Shown: positions 61,301 through 64,000 of the stretch, piece by piece
Position numbering within the stretch: position 1 is the first letter of the stretch
Layout: every line of letters begins with the position of its first letter
Assembly: GCA_033032175.1 (NCBI GenBank)
Contig: CM065331.1
Coordinates: 9,796,370-9,860,369, forward strand
Source of the DNA: Saturnia japonica
Lineage: Eukaryota > Arthropoda > Insecta > Lepidoptera > Saturniidae
DNA: 64,000 nt
Direction of reading: 5' to 3'
The notes under the pieces: generated by a model
Told to the model about the DNA's origin: nothing
The model's input: only the letters and a program-made list of their open reading frames with translations
Databases searched by the model: none
Program-made: the position numbers and the translations under genes

Positions 61301-62623
61301 GAAATACTCCAAAGCGTTCTTTTTTTTTCATTCTCTAAATTGTGTTTTTTTTCTTACTCGAATGCGAAAAAGGAGGATTTTGTTTTTCGAGCATATGCAT
61401 GTATGTCTACTTCTTTGGCACGTACTGTAGCCTCAACGGCTTAATAGATTTTAGCATGCGAGGTGTCGTTGGATTCGTCTTGGTTGTGGGATTGACATGG
61501 GCTATAAGTAATAATTAAGTACGATGTCTGGGGAATTAATCTAGTGTATTTTTTGCAGTCGGGTTTTTTGTTTCCTTTTTAATATTTCAGCTTGTCTAGT
61601 GTGAATGATTGACCATGGTCATTAATGTATAGTACGTACAGATAGATGTTTTGGGATTTAAAAAAAAATTTTGATTATTTTCAACAGGTTATTAATGAAA
61701 CTAGGCACGGATATACTGGGCTCGGTTCAGAGCAAGATCATGAAGACCCTTGACGTCATACACGAATGTTTCCCGGCTGAGTTACAACTCCACAACATAT
61801 TCAGGTACCGATTTTTTTTTCCTTGTAAATATGATGCATATGTATGATATTATTGTGTTAGGACTTCAATGACACACATTTATTTTCTAAATAGATTCAC
61901 AATTTATTACTGAGCATACAATGTTTTTAAATGTCGTTGTAGACACGAGTCCAGAGTTGCCAGATATTAATAAACTAGTGTTGTAATACTAAAAAACAGC
62001 ATATATGTTGCAAATTTGCGTGGAGGACTTTAAATCAGGCAAAATAATAAATGAAAACCTATATAATGAAAAATAGACTGTATTATATACGCTTCACAAC
62101 ATTTAATATTGCATTATGGAACATTTAACTTAAACGGCTTTCTTTGCACATATTTTGCGTGCAAAAGCTAACTGGAGTTTCATTTGTGCAGTCAAATATA
62201 CTTTGTTCCGTGTTGCTGCTGCATTATACACTTTATATTTGGAATTTAAAAAAAAAAAGTCTAATCAATTTGATGTTCAAACGTGTTTCCTTAATTTTTA
62301 ATTCTTTCGATTTATTCTTTTTTTGCTTATTTTAGTTTACTTTAATGTTAAGGGTCATGGAAAGTAACTGCACGTAGGAAGTTATTTAGGATTTTAACGA
62401 TGTAACAATTTACGTTCTAAGGGTACATCTTGCAACCTTTGTTACGATGAATATAGTATGATATGATATCGTGTAATAAACATTTTTTGTCTGTTTGTGT
62501 GTAGATTCTTGGCGGACGGAGCCACCGCGCCGACCGTTCGAACGAAGGCGGCCGCCTTGCGTTTCCTGTCCGACCTCGCGCACGACTACTGCACGCCCGC
62601 CAGTCTCGCCGCCGCTTTACACG
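28206..62623 (+). CDS. CLASP: CLASP (orbit / chromosome bows / MAST), 23 coding exons seen, 3' end outside the window
   Basis: CLASP proteins bind microtubule plus ends and kinetochores and promote rescue and pause of microtubules. The call rests on exon-by-exon similarity in order to arthropod CLASP, with every splice phase consistent. The 2965 coding bases give about 988 residues. Exons 1-5 form TOG1 and exons 6-7 a linker. Exons 8-13 are TOG2, with ADWEKRVDA, then LKKIRSLL, then [13 protein letters not shown]. Exons 14-18 are a Ser/Arg/Pro-rich basic region with an SxIP motif (SGIP, exon 17) for EB1 binding. Exon 19 is the acidic [15 protein letters not shown] block. Exons 20-23 begin TOG3 (HWTERKDGL). 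The CLIP-interacting C-terminus lies beyond 64000. Exons are GC-rich against AT-rich introns. The ATG at 28206 lies right after an AG, so an upstream leader exon is likely. Confidence 0.95.
28466..28700 (-). repeat. Dispersed repeat, GGTCCCATTTTAATTTC family (-)
   Basis: The minus strand carries AATTCGAATGTA, GAACCGATTTGGAGATG, GGTCCCACTTTATTTTCATT and GAAGTTGAAGG-type blocks, just inside CLASP intron 1. Confidence 0.65.
28830..29290 (+). pseudogene. LINE remnant, RTE-like RT protein C-terminus
   Basis: The reading includes [20 protein letters not shown] and [19 protein letters not shown], the conserved tail region of a LINE reverse transcriptase protein. A frameshift near 29090 and stops follow. 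KWKDVVSA can still be read near 29210 in another frame. It lies in CLASP intron 1. Confidence 0.8.
29300..30600. other. CLASP intron 1, no feature recognised
   Basis: I see no exon, RNA gene or clear element here. Sequence near 29540-29760 is less AT-rich but has no recognised signature. Confidence 0.35.
30606..30857 (+). repeat. Dispersed repeat, GGTCCCATTTTAATTTC family
   Basis: It opens with GCCGTCTTCAAAAATT, continues with TTTATGAAGCGATTTGGATG and CATTTTAATTTCATTGG, and ends ATTAAAAATTATCCTG. Confidence 0.7.
30940..31315 (+). repeat. Diverged repeat unit, copy 1 of 3
   Basis: It shares TTAAAGCCTTCGTA, GACAAGATAGTGG, AGTTTATATTTATAATCCA, CAATATTA and CGCCAAAAACTCC, in order, with 32070-32345. 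A third copy is at 63835-63965 on the minus strand. Confidence 0.65.
32070..32345 (+). repeat. Diverged repeat unit, copy 2 of 3
   Basis: Its block order is the same as 30940-31315: TTCAAGCCTTCGTAGTAATA, AACAAGATGGTGGCTGCC, AGTTTATATTTATAATCCAC and CGCCAAAAACTCC. Confidence 0.65.
32494..32600 (+). repeat. Dispersed repeat, GGTCCCATTTTAATTTC family, 5' half only
   Basis: GACTTCAAAAAAGGAGGTTT, CAATTCGAATGTATATTTTT and TTTATGAACCAATTTAGATG are present; the GGTCCC half is missing. Confidence 0.65.
33476..33576 (+). CDS. CLASP: CLASP coding exon 2 (TOG1)
   Basis: Acceptor CTCTCTACAG and donor GACAG|GTATAA bound 101 bases. It reads [17 protein letters not shown] and then [11 protein letters not shown], the second HEAT repeat of TOG1. 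It ends two bases into an Arg codon, completed by exon 3. Confidence 0.92.
34125..34270 (+). repeat. Dispersed repeat, CAAAAATAAATGTAGCAACA family
   Basis: It shares TTCAGTATTTTAAATTTTAC, CTACAAAAATAAATGTGACA and GATTGTCAGTTCACTCCGTG with 21681-21876. Confidence 0.6.
34293..34507. mobile_element. Short element with GAAGTGAAACTTCTTT inverted ends
   Basis: GAAGTGAAACTTCTTT at the left end and its exact complement AAAGAAGTTTCACTTC at the right end bound about 215 bases without a meaningful frame. It is a small inverted-repeat element in CLASP intron 2; no target duplication is clear. Confidence 0.5.
34632..34808 (+). CDS. CLASP: CLASP coding exon 3 (TOG1)
   Basis: It reads [20 protein letters not shown] and then [20 protein letters not shown], with acceptor ATATACCAG and donor GACAC|GTGAGT. 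It matches the third and fourth HEAT repeats of TOG1. It is GC-rich compared with its introns. Confidence 0.92.
34809..36092. other. CLASP intron 3, no element recognised
   Basis: AT-rich with scattered poly-A/T runs. I recognise no repeat family or RNA gene. Confidence 0.35.
36093..36217 (+). CDS. CLASP: CLASP coding exon 4 (TOG1)
   Basis: It reads [20 protein letters not shown] then [17 protein letters not shown], between TTGATTTCAG and TGTCG|GTGAGT. It matches the fifth HEAT repeat of TOG1 and its LVxxYRHVG ending. Confidence 0.93.
36915..37010 (-). repeat. Dispersed repeat, CCACCCTACAGAAGATCGC family (-)
   Basis: The minus strand reads GGTGGAATAACTCCACCCTA, CAGAAGATCGCGGCTAAATA and ACCTTGTGTTGTGTTCCTG. 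Confidence 0.7.
37018..37232 (+). repeat. Dispersed repeat, CACGGTTTCAC/TTAAAT family
   Basis: ATTCACCGTTGTTAAATTTA and GCCAACGCACCCAGTGTA start it. It ends CTTTATAATATTAGTATAGA, the shared end of this family. Confidence 0.6.
37291..37404 (+). CDS. CLASP: CLASP coding exon 5 (TOG1 end)
   Basis: It reads [20 protein letters not shown] then [17 protein letters not shown], with acceptor CTGTTTGCAG and donor CACTG|GTGAGT. The LEQKFDxV motif is conserved at the end of CLASP TOG1. Confidence 0.95.
37500..37640 (-). repeat. Dispersed repeat, CAAAAATAAATGTAGCAACA family (-)
   Basis: Reversed, it shares the GTGGCAGCATTATTTTCAAG, TTTGACATTAGTGATTGTCA and ATTTACTC blocks with 34125-34270. Confidence 0.6.
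37970..38083 (+). CDS. CLASP: CLASP coding exon 6 (linker TOG1-TOG2)
   Basis: It reads [18 protein letters not shown] then [18 protein letters not shown], between ATTTTTCAG and CACCAG|GTCAGT. GxDEAD followed by a basic block is the conserved start of the first linker. Confidence 0.88.
38084..39618. other. CLASP intron 6, no element recognised
   Basis: AT-rich. A short (CAC)n run is near 39100. Nothing else stands out. Confidence 0.35.
39619..39714 (+). CDS. CLASP: CLASP coding exon 7 (linker)
   Basis: It reads [20 protein letters not shown] then [11 protein letters not shown], a basic Pro/Ser-rich linker, between ACGTAACAG and TACCG|GTGAGT. The 96-base length keeps frame with or without it, so it could be alternatively used. 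Confidence 0.82.
39925..40045 (-). repeat. Dispersed repeat, CCACCCTACAGAAGATCGC family (-)
   Basis: The minus strand reads GGGATACCTCTACCCTACAG, AAGATCGCGGCTAAATATAA and CCTTGTATTGTGTTCCTGCG. Confidence 0.7.
40292..40488 (+). CDS. CLASP: CLASP coding exon 8 (Gly-rich linker and TOG2 start)
   Basis: A Gly/Ser run ([20 protein letters not shown]) leads into [20 protein letters not shown] and [20 protein letters not shown] is the hallmark opening of CLASP TOG2. The donor is GCG|GTTAGT, phase 0. Confidence 0.93.
40590..40885. mobile_element. Foldback element with about 100-bp inverted arms in CLASP intron 8
   Basis: The left arm (about 40590-40692) contains GTTACAGGAGAACGGTATC, then GGTCAGAGGCGCAGGCAGAC and TTAATGAAAT. 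The right arm (about 40783-40885), reversed, contains GTAACAGGAGAACGGTATC, then GATCAGGGGCGCAGGCAGAC and CTAATGAAAT. A 90-base AT-rich loop separates them. There is no frame. The transcript would fold into a long hairpin. Confidence 0.75.
40987..41109 (+). CDS. CLASP: CLASP coding exon 9 (TOG2)
   Basis: It reads [20 protein letters not shown] then [20 protein letters not shown] and a final Gln. It is 41 codons between CACTTGCAG and AGTCAG|GTCAGT. LKxxRALL and LxxLRSQV are TOG2 signatures. Confidence 0.95.
41155..41285 (+). repeat. tRNA-derived SINE, truncated
   Basis: GGCTCAGTTGGTATCGTG is like an A box and GTAAGTTCGACTCC like a B box, followed by CACTTTCTAATGCCCGCCT. It belongs to the family of 22040. 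Confidence 0.6.
41533..41652 (+). CDS. CLASP: CLASP coding exon 10 (TOG2)
   Basis: It reads [20 protein letters not shown] then [20 protein letters not shown], between CGTTTTCAG and CTAAG|GTGAGT. This is one of the most conserved CLASP segments. Confidence 0.97.
41790..42240 (+). repeat. Two CTAGC-headed dispersed repeat starts
   Basis: AACTAGCTGTGCCAGCGACT (41788) runs to an ACAGACAGACAGACAGAA end near 41980. TACTAGCGGCCCGCCCCGGC (42091) opens a second element, whose matching end TTTATAATATTAGTATAC lies at about 43930. It may have been split by the Helitron remnant. Confidence 0.55.
42413..43320 (-). pseudogene. Decayed Helitron RepHel fragment in CLASP intron 10
   Basis: Read on the minus strand from high to low coordinates, pieces of a Helitron replicase-helicase follow in the right order but in several frames: HVNV and IKYICKY (near 43300-43240), [13 protein letters not shown] (about 43180), [13 protein letters not shown] (about 43090), [12 protein letters not shown] (about 42880), then the Pif1-type piece [20 protein letters not shown] with [11 protein letters not shown] (about 42640-42530). 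Only a short stretch separates the GHPG piece from the WLC piece, so most of the helicase core, including the Walker motifs, is deleted. Frameshifts and stops make it inactive. Confidence 0.85.
43321..43934. repeat. 3' part of a TACTAGC-headed repeat after the Helitron remnant
   Basis: GGGATAAAGTAGCTCCTCAA, CAAATCGGTTCAGTAGTTTC and TATAATATTAGTATAC form the usual end of this repeat type. The text between 43321 and 43780 has no frame that I trust. Confidence 0.5.
44151..44278 (+). CDS. CLASP: CLASP coding exon 11 (TOG2)
   Basis: It reads [20 protein letters not shown] then [20 protein letters not shown], between TTTTACGCAG and TTGAG|GTAACC. KSKxIRSTL matches fly and vertebrate CLASP. Confidence 0.95.
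44583..44711 (+). CDS. CLASP: CLASP coding exon 12 (TOG2)
   Basis: It reads [20 protein letters not shown] then [20 protein letters not shown], between AATTTATAG and CGAAG|GTATAC. IxDADxxAR is a family signature near the TOG2 end. Confidence 0.95.
45375..45511 (+). CDS. CLASP: CLASP coding exon 13 (TOG2 end)
   Basis: It reads [20 protein letters not shown] then [16 protein letters not shown] and ends near HHIGT. The AYWxFxxHFP and QxxLERER motifs are conserved. The donor used here is ACTG|GTACTG, which is weaker than the others. Confidence 0.92.
45721..45942 (-). repeat. Dispersed repeat, CTGTGCCCGTGGCTTC family (-), 3' part
   Basis: Reversed, it carries CTATCAGTGAAAGTCCCGTC, AACCGTTTCGGAGATTATCC and ACAAACAGACACTTCAATTT, the 3' half of the element. 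Confidence 0.7.
46575..46935 (-). repeat. Dispersed repeat, CTAGCGATCGCCATAAGCTC family (-)
   Basis: Reversed, it starts ACTAGCGATCGCCATAAGCT. It has TTGACATTGTCACTCAACG on the plus strand and ends in TTAATATATAGATT. It is longer than the copy at 24525. Confidence 0.7.
47035..47205 (+). repeat. Dispersed SINE-like repeat, CCACCCTACGGAAGATC family
   Basis: GGTGGAATATCTCCACCCTA, GGTAGGGGGGCTTAAGATCT and ATAGGCTACGATACAGTCAG with GCGGGCCGTATGG are in family order. Confidence 0.7.
47285..47640 (-). pseudogene. LINE remnant, RTE-like C-terminal end (-)
   Basis: On the minus strand, in broken frames, the text reads [13 protein letters not shown], then an IRNEYIRG-like part upstream. Near 47420-47300 it gives [14 protein letters not shown] and a CADPT ending. 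These belong to the tail of a lepidopteran LINE protein. It is heavily decayed. Confidence 0.65.
48591..48874 (+). mobile_element. 284-bp TG...CA element with inverted ends and a tRNA-Trp primer-site sequence
   Basis: It starts TGTAACGACATCTATC and ends GATAGATGTCGCTACA, an imperfect inverted repeat of about 35 bp. TGTT occurs just outside both ends (48587-48590 and 48875-48878), a possible 4-bp target duplication. Inside, 48798-48827 (TGGTGACCCCGACGTGATTT and the next 10 bases) is complementary to the 3' 30 nt of insect tRNA-Trp including CCA, as I remember that tRNA. CsRn1-like Ty3/Gypsy elements use that primer. The upstream 200 bases may be an LTR. Confidence 0.55.
48875..50700. other. 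CLASP intron 13, mostly unassigned
   Basis: A G run lies near 49065-49075 inside a short GC-richer patch (49020-49115). A short reversed piece of the GGTCCC family is near 50120-50175. I recognise nothing else. Confidence 0.35.
50712..50880 (+). repeat. Dispersed SINE-like repeat, CCACCCTACAGAAGATCGC family
   Basis: GGTGGAATAACTCCACCCTA, CAGAAGATCGCAGCCAAATA and GTAGTGGGGTTCATGGTCAG follow the family order. It lies about 70 bases before the short exon 14. Confidence 0.75.
50950..50997 (+). CDS. CLASP: CLASP coding exon 14, 48-base microexon (Ser/Pro)
   Basis: GTCTGTTACAG before it and TCTCAG|GTAATT after it bound 48 bases, phase 1 in and out. They encode [15 protein letters not shown] with a Glu at the junction. 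The Ser-Pro pairs fit the start of the basic SR-rich region that follows TOG2. Both including and skipping it keep frame, so it may be a cassette exon. Confidence 0.65.
51230..51770 (-). pseudogene. LINE remnant, RT protein C-terminus (-)
   Basis: On the minus strand, in shifting frames, TYGAETWSL (near 51640), DRIRNEEI (near 51530), [20 protein letters not shown] and RSLWPSLGE (near 51430-51340) appear in order. This is the terminal segment of an RTE-like LINE protein. Multiple stops show that it is dead. Confidence 0.8.
51771..53083. other. CLASP intron 14, mostly unassigned
   Basis: No element is recognised. A short stretch at 52858-52938 resembles part of exon 13 (see findings). Confidence 0.3.
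53084..53230 (+). repeat. Dispersed SINE-like repeat, CCACCCTACAGAAGATCGC family
   Basis: CCACCCTACAGAAGATCGCA, GCCAAATAACCTTGTGTTGT and GGTCGGCAACGCGCCAG are in family order. Confidence 0.75.
53278..53565 (-). repeat. tRNA-derived SINE, near full length (-)
   Basis: Reversed, it reads TGATGGCTCAGTGGTAGCAT (A box) and CGTGAGTTCGAATTCCTGCA (B box). CTTTCGGTGAAGGAAAACAT follows, then CTGGCTAGCTACCACCCTTA and CACCAACAGGTATATTCCGG. It is the best reference copy of this family in the window. Confidence 0.8.
53855..53986 (+). CDS. CLASP: CLASP coding exon 15 (basic linker)
   Basis: It reads [20 protein letters not shown] then [20 protein letters not shown], between GTGACGGCAG and CCTGC|GTAAGT. 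SVSAVDTAAAQRAKVR-like text is conserved in insect CLASP. Confidence 0.93.
53987..56288. other. CLASP intron 15, no element recognised
   Basis: The text around 54145-54230 is dense in ATCGATTG/CAATCGAT words, as is 57730-58030. Otherwise nothing is recognised. Confidence 0.3.
56289..56393 (+). CDS. CLASP: CLASP coding exon 16 (Ser/Arg/Pro-rich)
   Basis: It reads [20 protein letters not shown] then [14 protein letters not shown], between GGTCAACAG and CACAAC|GTTAGT. GRxGVSQSQP is conserved with fly CLASP. Confidence 0.92.
56520..56643 (+). CDS. CLASP: CLASP coding exon 17 (EB1-binding SxIP)
   Basis: It reads [20 protein letters not shown] then [20 protein letters not shown], between TGACCACAG and ACGAG|GTAAGT. 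SGIP flanked by basic residues is the SxIP motif that binds EB1 at plus ends. Confidence 0.95.
56665..56850 (+). repeat. tRNA-derived SINE, 5' truncated
   Basis: GTAAGTTCGAATGCCTGCAA (B box), GATTTCGGTGAAGGAAACAT and GCCTGGCTAGCTACCACCCT match the family reference at 53278-53565. Confidence 0.75.
57113..57245. repeat. Dispersed repeat, copy B (GGGCTTGGGGGC family)
   Basis: GTTAGCCTGAGGGGCGCTAT, CGGGCTTGGGGGCGAGCGCT, CAGCCGCGAAAGCGTGGGCA and GTGCTAAAGTG match copy A at 1-125 in order. Confidence 0.6.
57379..57514 (+). CDS. CLASP: CLASP coding exon 18 (basic linker)
   Basis: It reads [20 protein letters not shown] then [19 protein letters not shown], between CGTTGTCAG and CAGG|GTAAGC. It corresponds to AARLLAQSREAE in fly CLASP. 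Confidence 0.92.
58300..58400 (-). repeat. LINE 3' tail (-), GGCCTATGTCC-AGTGGAC type
   Basis: The minus strand has GGTGGCCTATGTCCAAAAGT and GGACAGATACAAACTTATGA with TGATGAAAT, the well-known 3' end of an RTE-type LINE. It ends about 30 bases before exon 19. Confidence 0.65.
58430..58537 (+). CDS. CLASP: CLASP coding exon 19 (acidic [12 protein letters not shown] block)
   Basis: It reads [20 protein letters not shown] then [16 protein letters not shown], between ATTTTTCAG and [26 protein letters not shown] is conserved before TOG3. Confidence 0.95.
59741..59878 (+). CDS. CLASP: CLASP coding exon 20 (TOG3 start)
   Basis: It reads [20 protein letters not shown] then [20 protein letters not shown], between TTGTTGTCAG and CACTTG|GTAAGA. 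CAxTHWxERKDGL opens TOG3. Confidence 0.95.
59964..60628 (+). repeat. CTGTGCCCCACGGTTTCA family element, both ends present
   Basis: It opens ACTAGCTGTGCCCCACGGTT and closes GCTTTATTATATTAGTATAG after CCAGAGATTAGCGTGTTTAA. It fills most of CLASP intron 20 and has no frame. Confidence 0.65.
60906..61090 (+). CDS. CLASP: CLASP coding exon 21 (TOG3)
   Basis: It reads [20 protein letters not shown] then [20 protein letters not shown], between GTATCGCAG and TTCAG|GTGACT. DxHTKVxSLxLD is a strong TOG3 signature. Confidence 0.96.
61688..61804 (+). CDS. CLASP: CLASP coding exon 22 (TOG3)
   Basis: It reads [20 protein letters not shown] then [18 protein letters not shown], between TTTCAACAG and TTCAG|GTACCG. 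KLGTDxLxSxxSKIxxTL is conserved. Confidence 0.96.
62505..62623 (+). CDS. CLASP: CLASP coding exon 23 (TOG3), last exon in the window
   Basis: It reads [20 protein letters not shown] then [19 protein letters not shown], after GTGTGTAG. The donor proposed is CACG|GTCCTA, the weakest in the gene. Reading on gives a stop within about 40 codons, so an intron must follow. The next exon lies beyond the window. Confidence 0.88.
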
Positions 62624-62645
62624 GTCCTATATCATTATTTATTTT

Positions 62646-62690
62646 TCATTCGTTCATTCATTCATTCACTCACTGACTCACTCATTCAAT
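62646..62690. repeat. Microsatellite (ATTC)n
   Basis: Imperfect ATTC/ACTC repeats directly follow exon 23. Confidence 0.8.
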
Positions 62691-63229
62691 TAATGATTCT
62701 ATTATTTTAATGACTTCAACACAATCGATAACTTGTGCTATACAATAGTGATGTTACGGTTATGAGATATGAGAGTATTTAATCGGTTTCGGTTTTGGAT
62801 ACGGTTATAAAATTATTTCAGATATCCGATAGTTTCGGATAGTTTCCGTTATGGATTTTAAATATTACCATAATTGTACAATATTTCTGAACAATGATAA
62901 GTTTATTTTGGATAATTATTAGTTAAATTTTGTGTACTTTTTTCACTCGACTCTGTTCCTATTTGAAATTATCAGAAATGTGAGGGTAGGTCCCAATTTC
63001 CTAGATCCAGCTCACATAGATAGTAGAACGTTCACAACATAAAAATTACGATGACGGTAGTGAAGCGAATGAATGCGAAGTATGAAATTAATAATAGTGA
63101 AATAGAAATTAAAACAAAGCATATATTCAGACAGACACAAACAATATGATAATACAATAATTATAAAACTAGGAATTATGTGACTTGCAGTGCGATCTAT
63201 CCACGAGTAGAGGGCGTGCGATGTAACCG

Positions 63230-63424
63230 GCCCCCCTTATTACGTATTTCGCAATAGCAAAACTATAGCAGAAATCGCTAAATATTTACTTCGAAATGGC
63301 AAAATCAGATTGTGTTTGGTACATTATAAGAGTTACGTAATACGAATTTACGAATTCCAAGTAAATATTCAGAGATTTTTGCTATCGCTTTGCTATTGCG
63401 AAATACGTAATAAGGGGGCGGTTA
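63230..63424. mobile_element. Palindromic MITE, TTACGTATTTCG family, copy 2
   Basis: CCCCTTATTACGTATTTCGC and AATAGCAAAACTATAGCAG form the left arm. The right end reversed reads CCCCTTATTACGTATTTCGC and AATAGCAAAGCGATAGCAA. The arms are about 70 bp and are better preserved than in the copy at 25548. Confidence 0.8.
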
Positions 63425-63834
63425 TTGGTCTTGTCCCAATCCAAAATAAGTGGCGATATAATTTAGGCAGTACAAGCGATTGTGTAATGTGGTTTGTAAC
63501 GTCACAGAAACATTTATATCTGGTACGGATATTATTCCGAATATCCGATGGTTTCGGTTACGGATACCTATATATACATATCACTCCTGCTATACAAAAA
63601 CATTTCTTTGATATTTTTAATGGTAACATAGCTAAGTACGTCATTGGGAGTTTTTCGCGGGATTTTGAAGTGACATGTTGTGGTTTATATTTCTAATACA
63701 TTAACTTAGGTTTTTGACCCTATACTATGTAATATTGATGGTGATTTGAGTAATATAGTTTGATTATTGTTCTTAAGTGAAGTGGATTGTAAATATAAAC
63801 TGAAAGCATGCATTTTAAAATATTACAAAAACTC

Positions 63835-63965
63835 CCTAGAATGTAGAAGGGAGCTACCATCTTGTTAGACGCTACTTTGAATACAAAATACCTACTACTA
63901 CGAAGGATTAAAAACATTGACACTAGCAAGTACTTTTTGCAGCGCCAAAACAAGAAGAAGAAGTA
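63835..63965 (-). repeat. Diverged repeat unit, copy 3 of 3 (-)
   Basis: Reversed, it shares TGTCAATGTTTTTAATCCTT, CGTAGTAGTAGGTATTTTGT and GCGTCTAACAAGATGGTAGC with 32070-32345. Confidence 0.6.
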
Positions 63966-64000
63966 CGTCAATGTACCTGATAGTAAGCACAGTACTTCTA

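Overview
The window looks like nuclear DNA of an insect, most likely a moth or butterfly. The evidence is AT-rich introns and intergenic DNA, short GC-richer exons with GT-AG borders, a CLASP gene of arthropod type, an insect errantivirus, and several dispersed repeat families that I associate with Lepidoptera. No bacterial or organellar features are visible. I cannot name the species from sequence alone.

Layout on the + strand. (1) 604-6138 is one uninterrupted 1844-codon reading frame for a large repeat-built protein I do not recognise. A second-frame tail (6122-6376) and a poly(A) signal follow. (2) 7274-15105 is a 7.8-kb LTR retrovirus-like element (errantivirus, Ty3/Gypsy lineage). Its two 306-bp LTRs look identical, it has a 4-bp target duplication AGGT, a tRNA-Ser primer site, intact gag, pol and env, a -1 slippery site and a coherent env splice pair. 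It is probably a very recent insertion. (3) 15106-28205 holds truncated LINEs, SINEs and inverted-repeat elements, plus one candidate non-coding leader exon (23087-23318). (4) 28206-62623 is the 5' two thirds of CLASP (orbit/chromosome bows/MAST), a microtubule plus-end regulator. I assembled 23 coding exons by phase-consistent splice sites and family similarity, giving about 988 codons: TOG1, TOG2, a Ser/Pro/Arg-rich region with an SxIP motif, and the start of TOG3. The C-terminal part lies beyond the window. (5) CLASP introns are full of repeats: a decayed Helitron helicase (42413-43320), a roughly 100-bp-arm foldback (40590-40885), a tRNA-Trp primer-site element (48591-48874), LINE tails and SINEs.

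The three coding units are not an operon and have no visible joint function. The retroelement sits between two host genes that point the same way. The most notable observations are the apparently complete errantivirus, with its repetitive leader and FxFG-bearing Gag, and the unrecognised 1844-residue protein with its 365-residue super-repeat. Exon borders, repeat borders and family calls come from reading the sequence and remembered family patterns; no search or alignment program was run.
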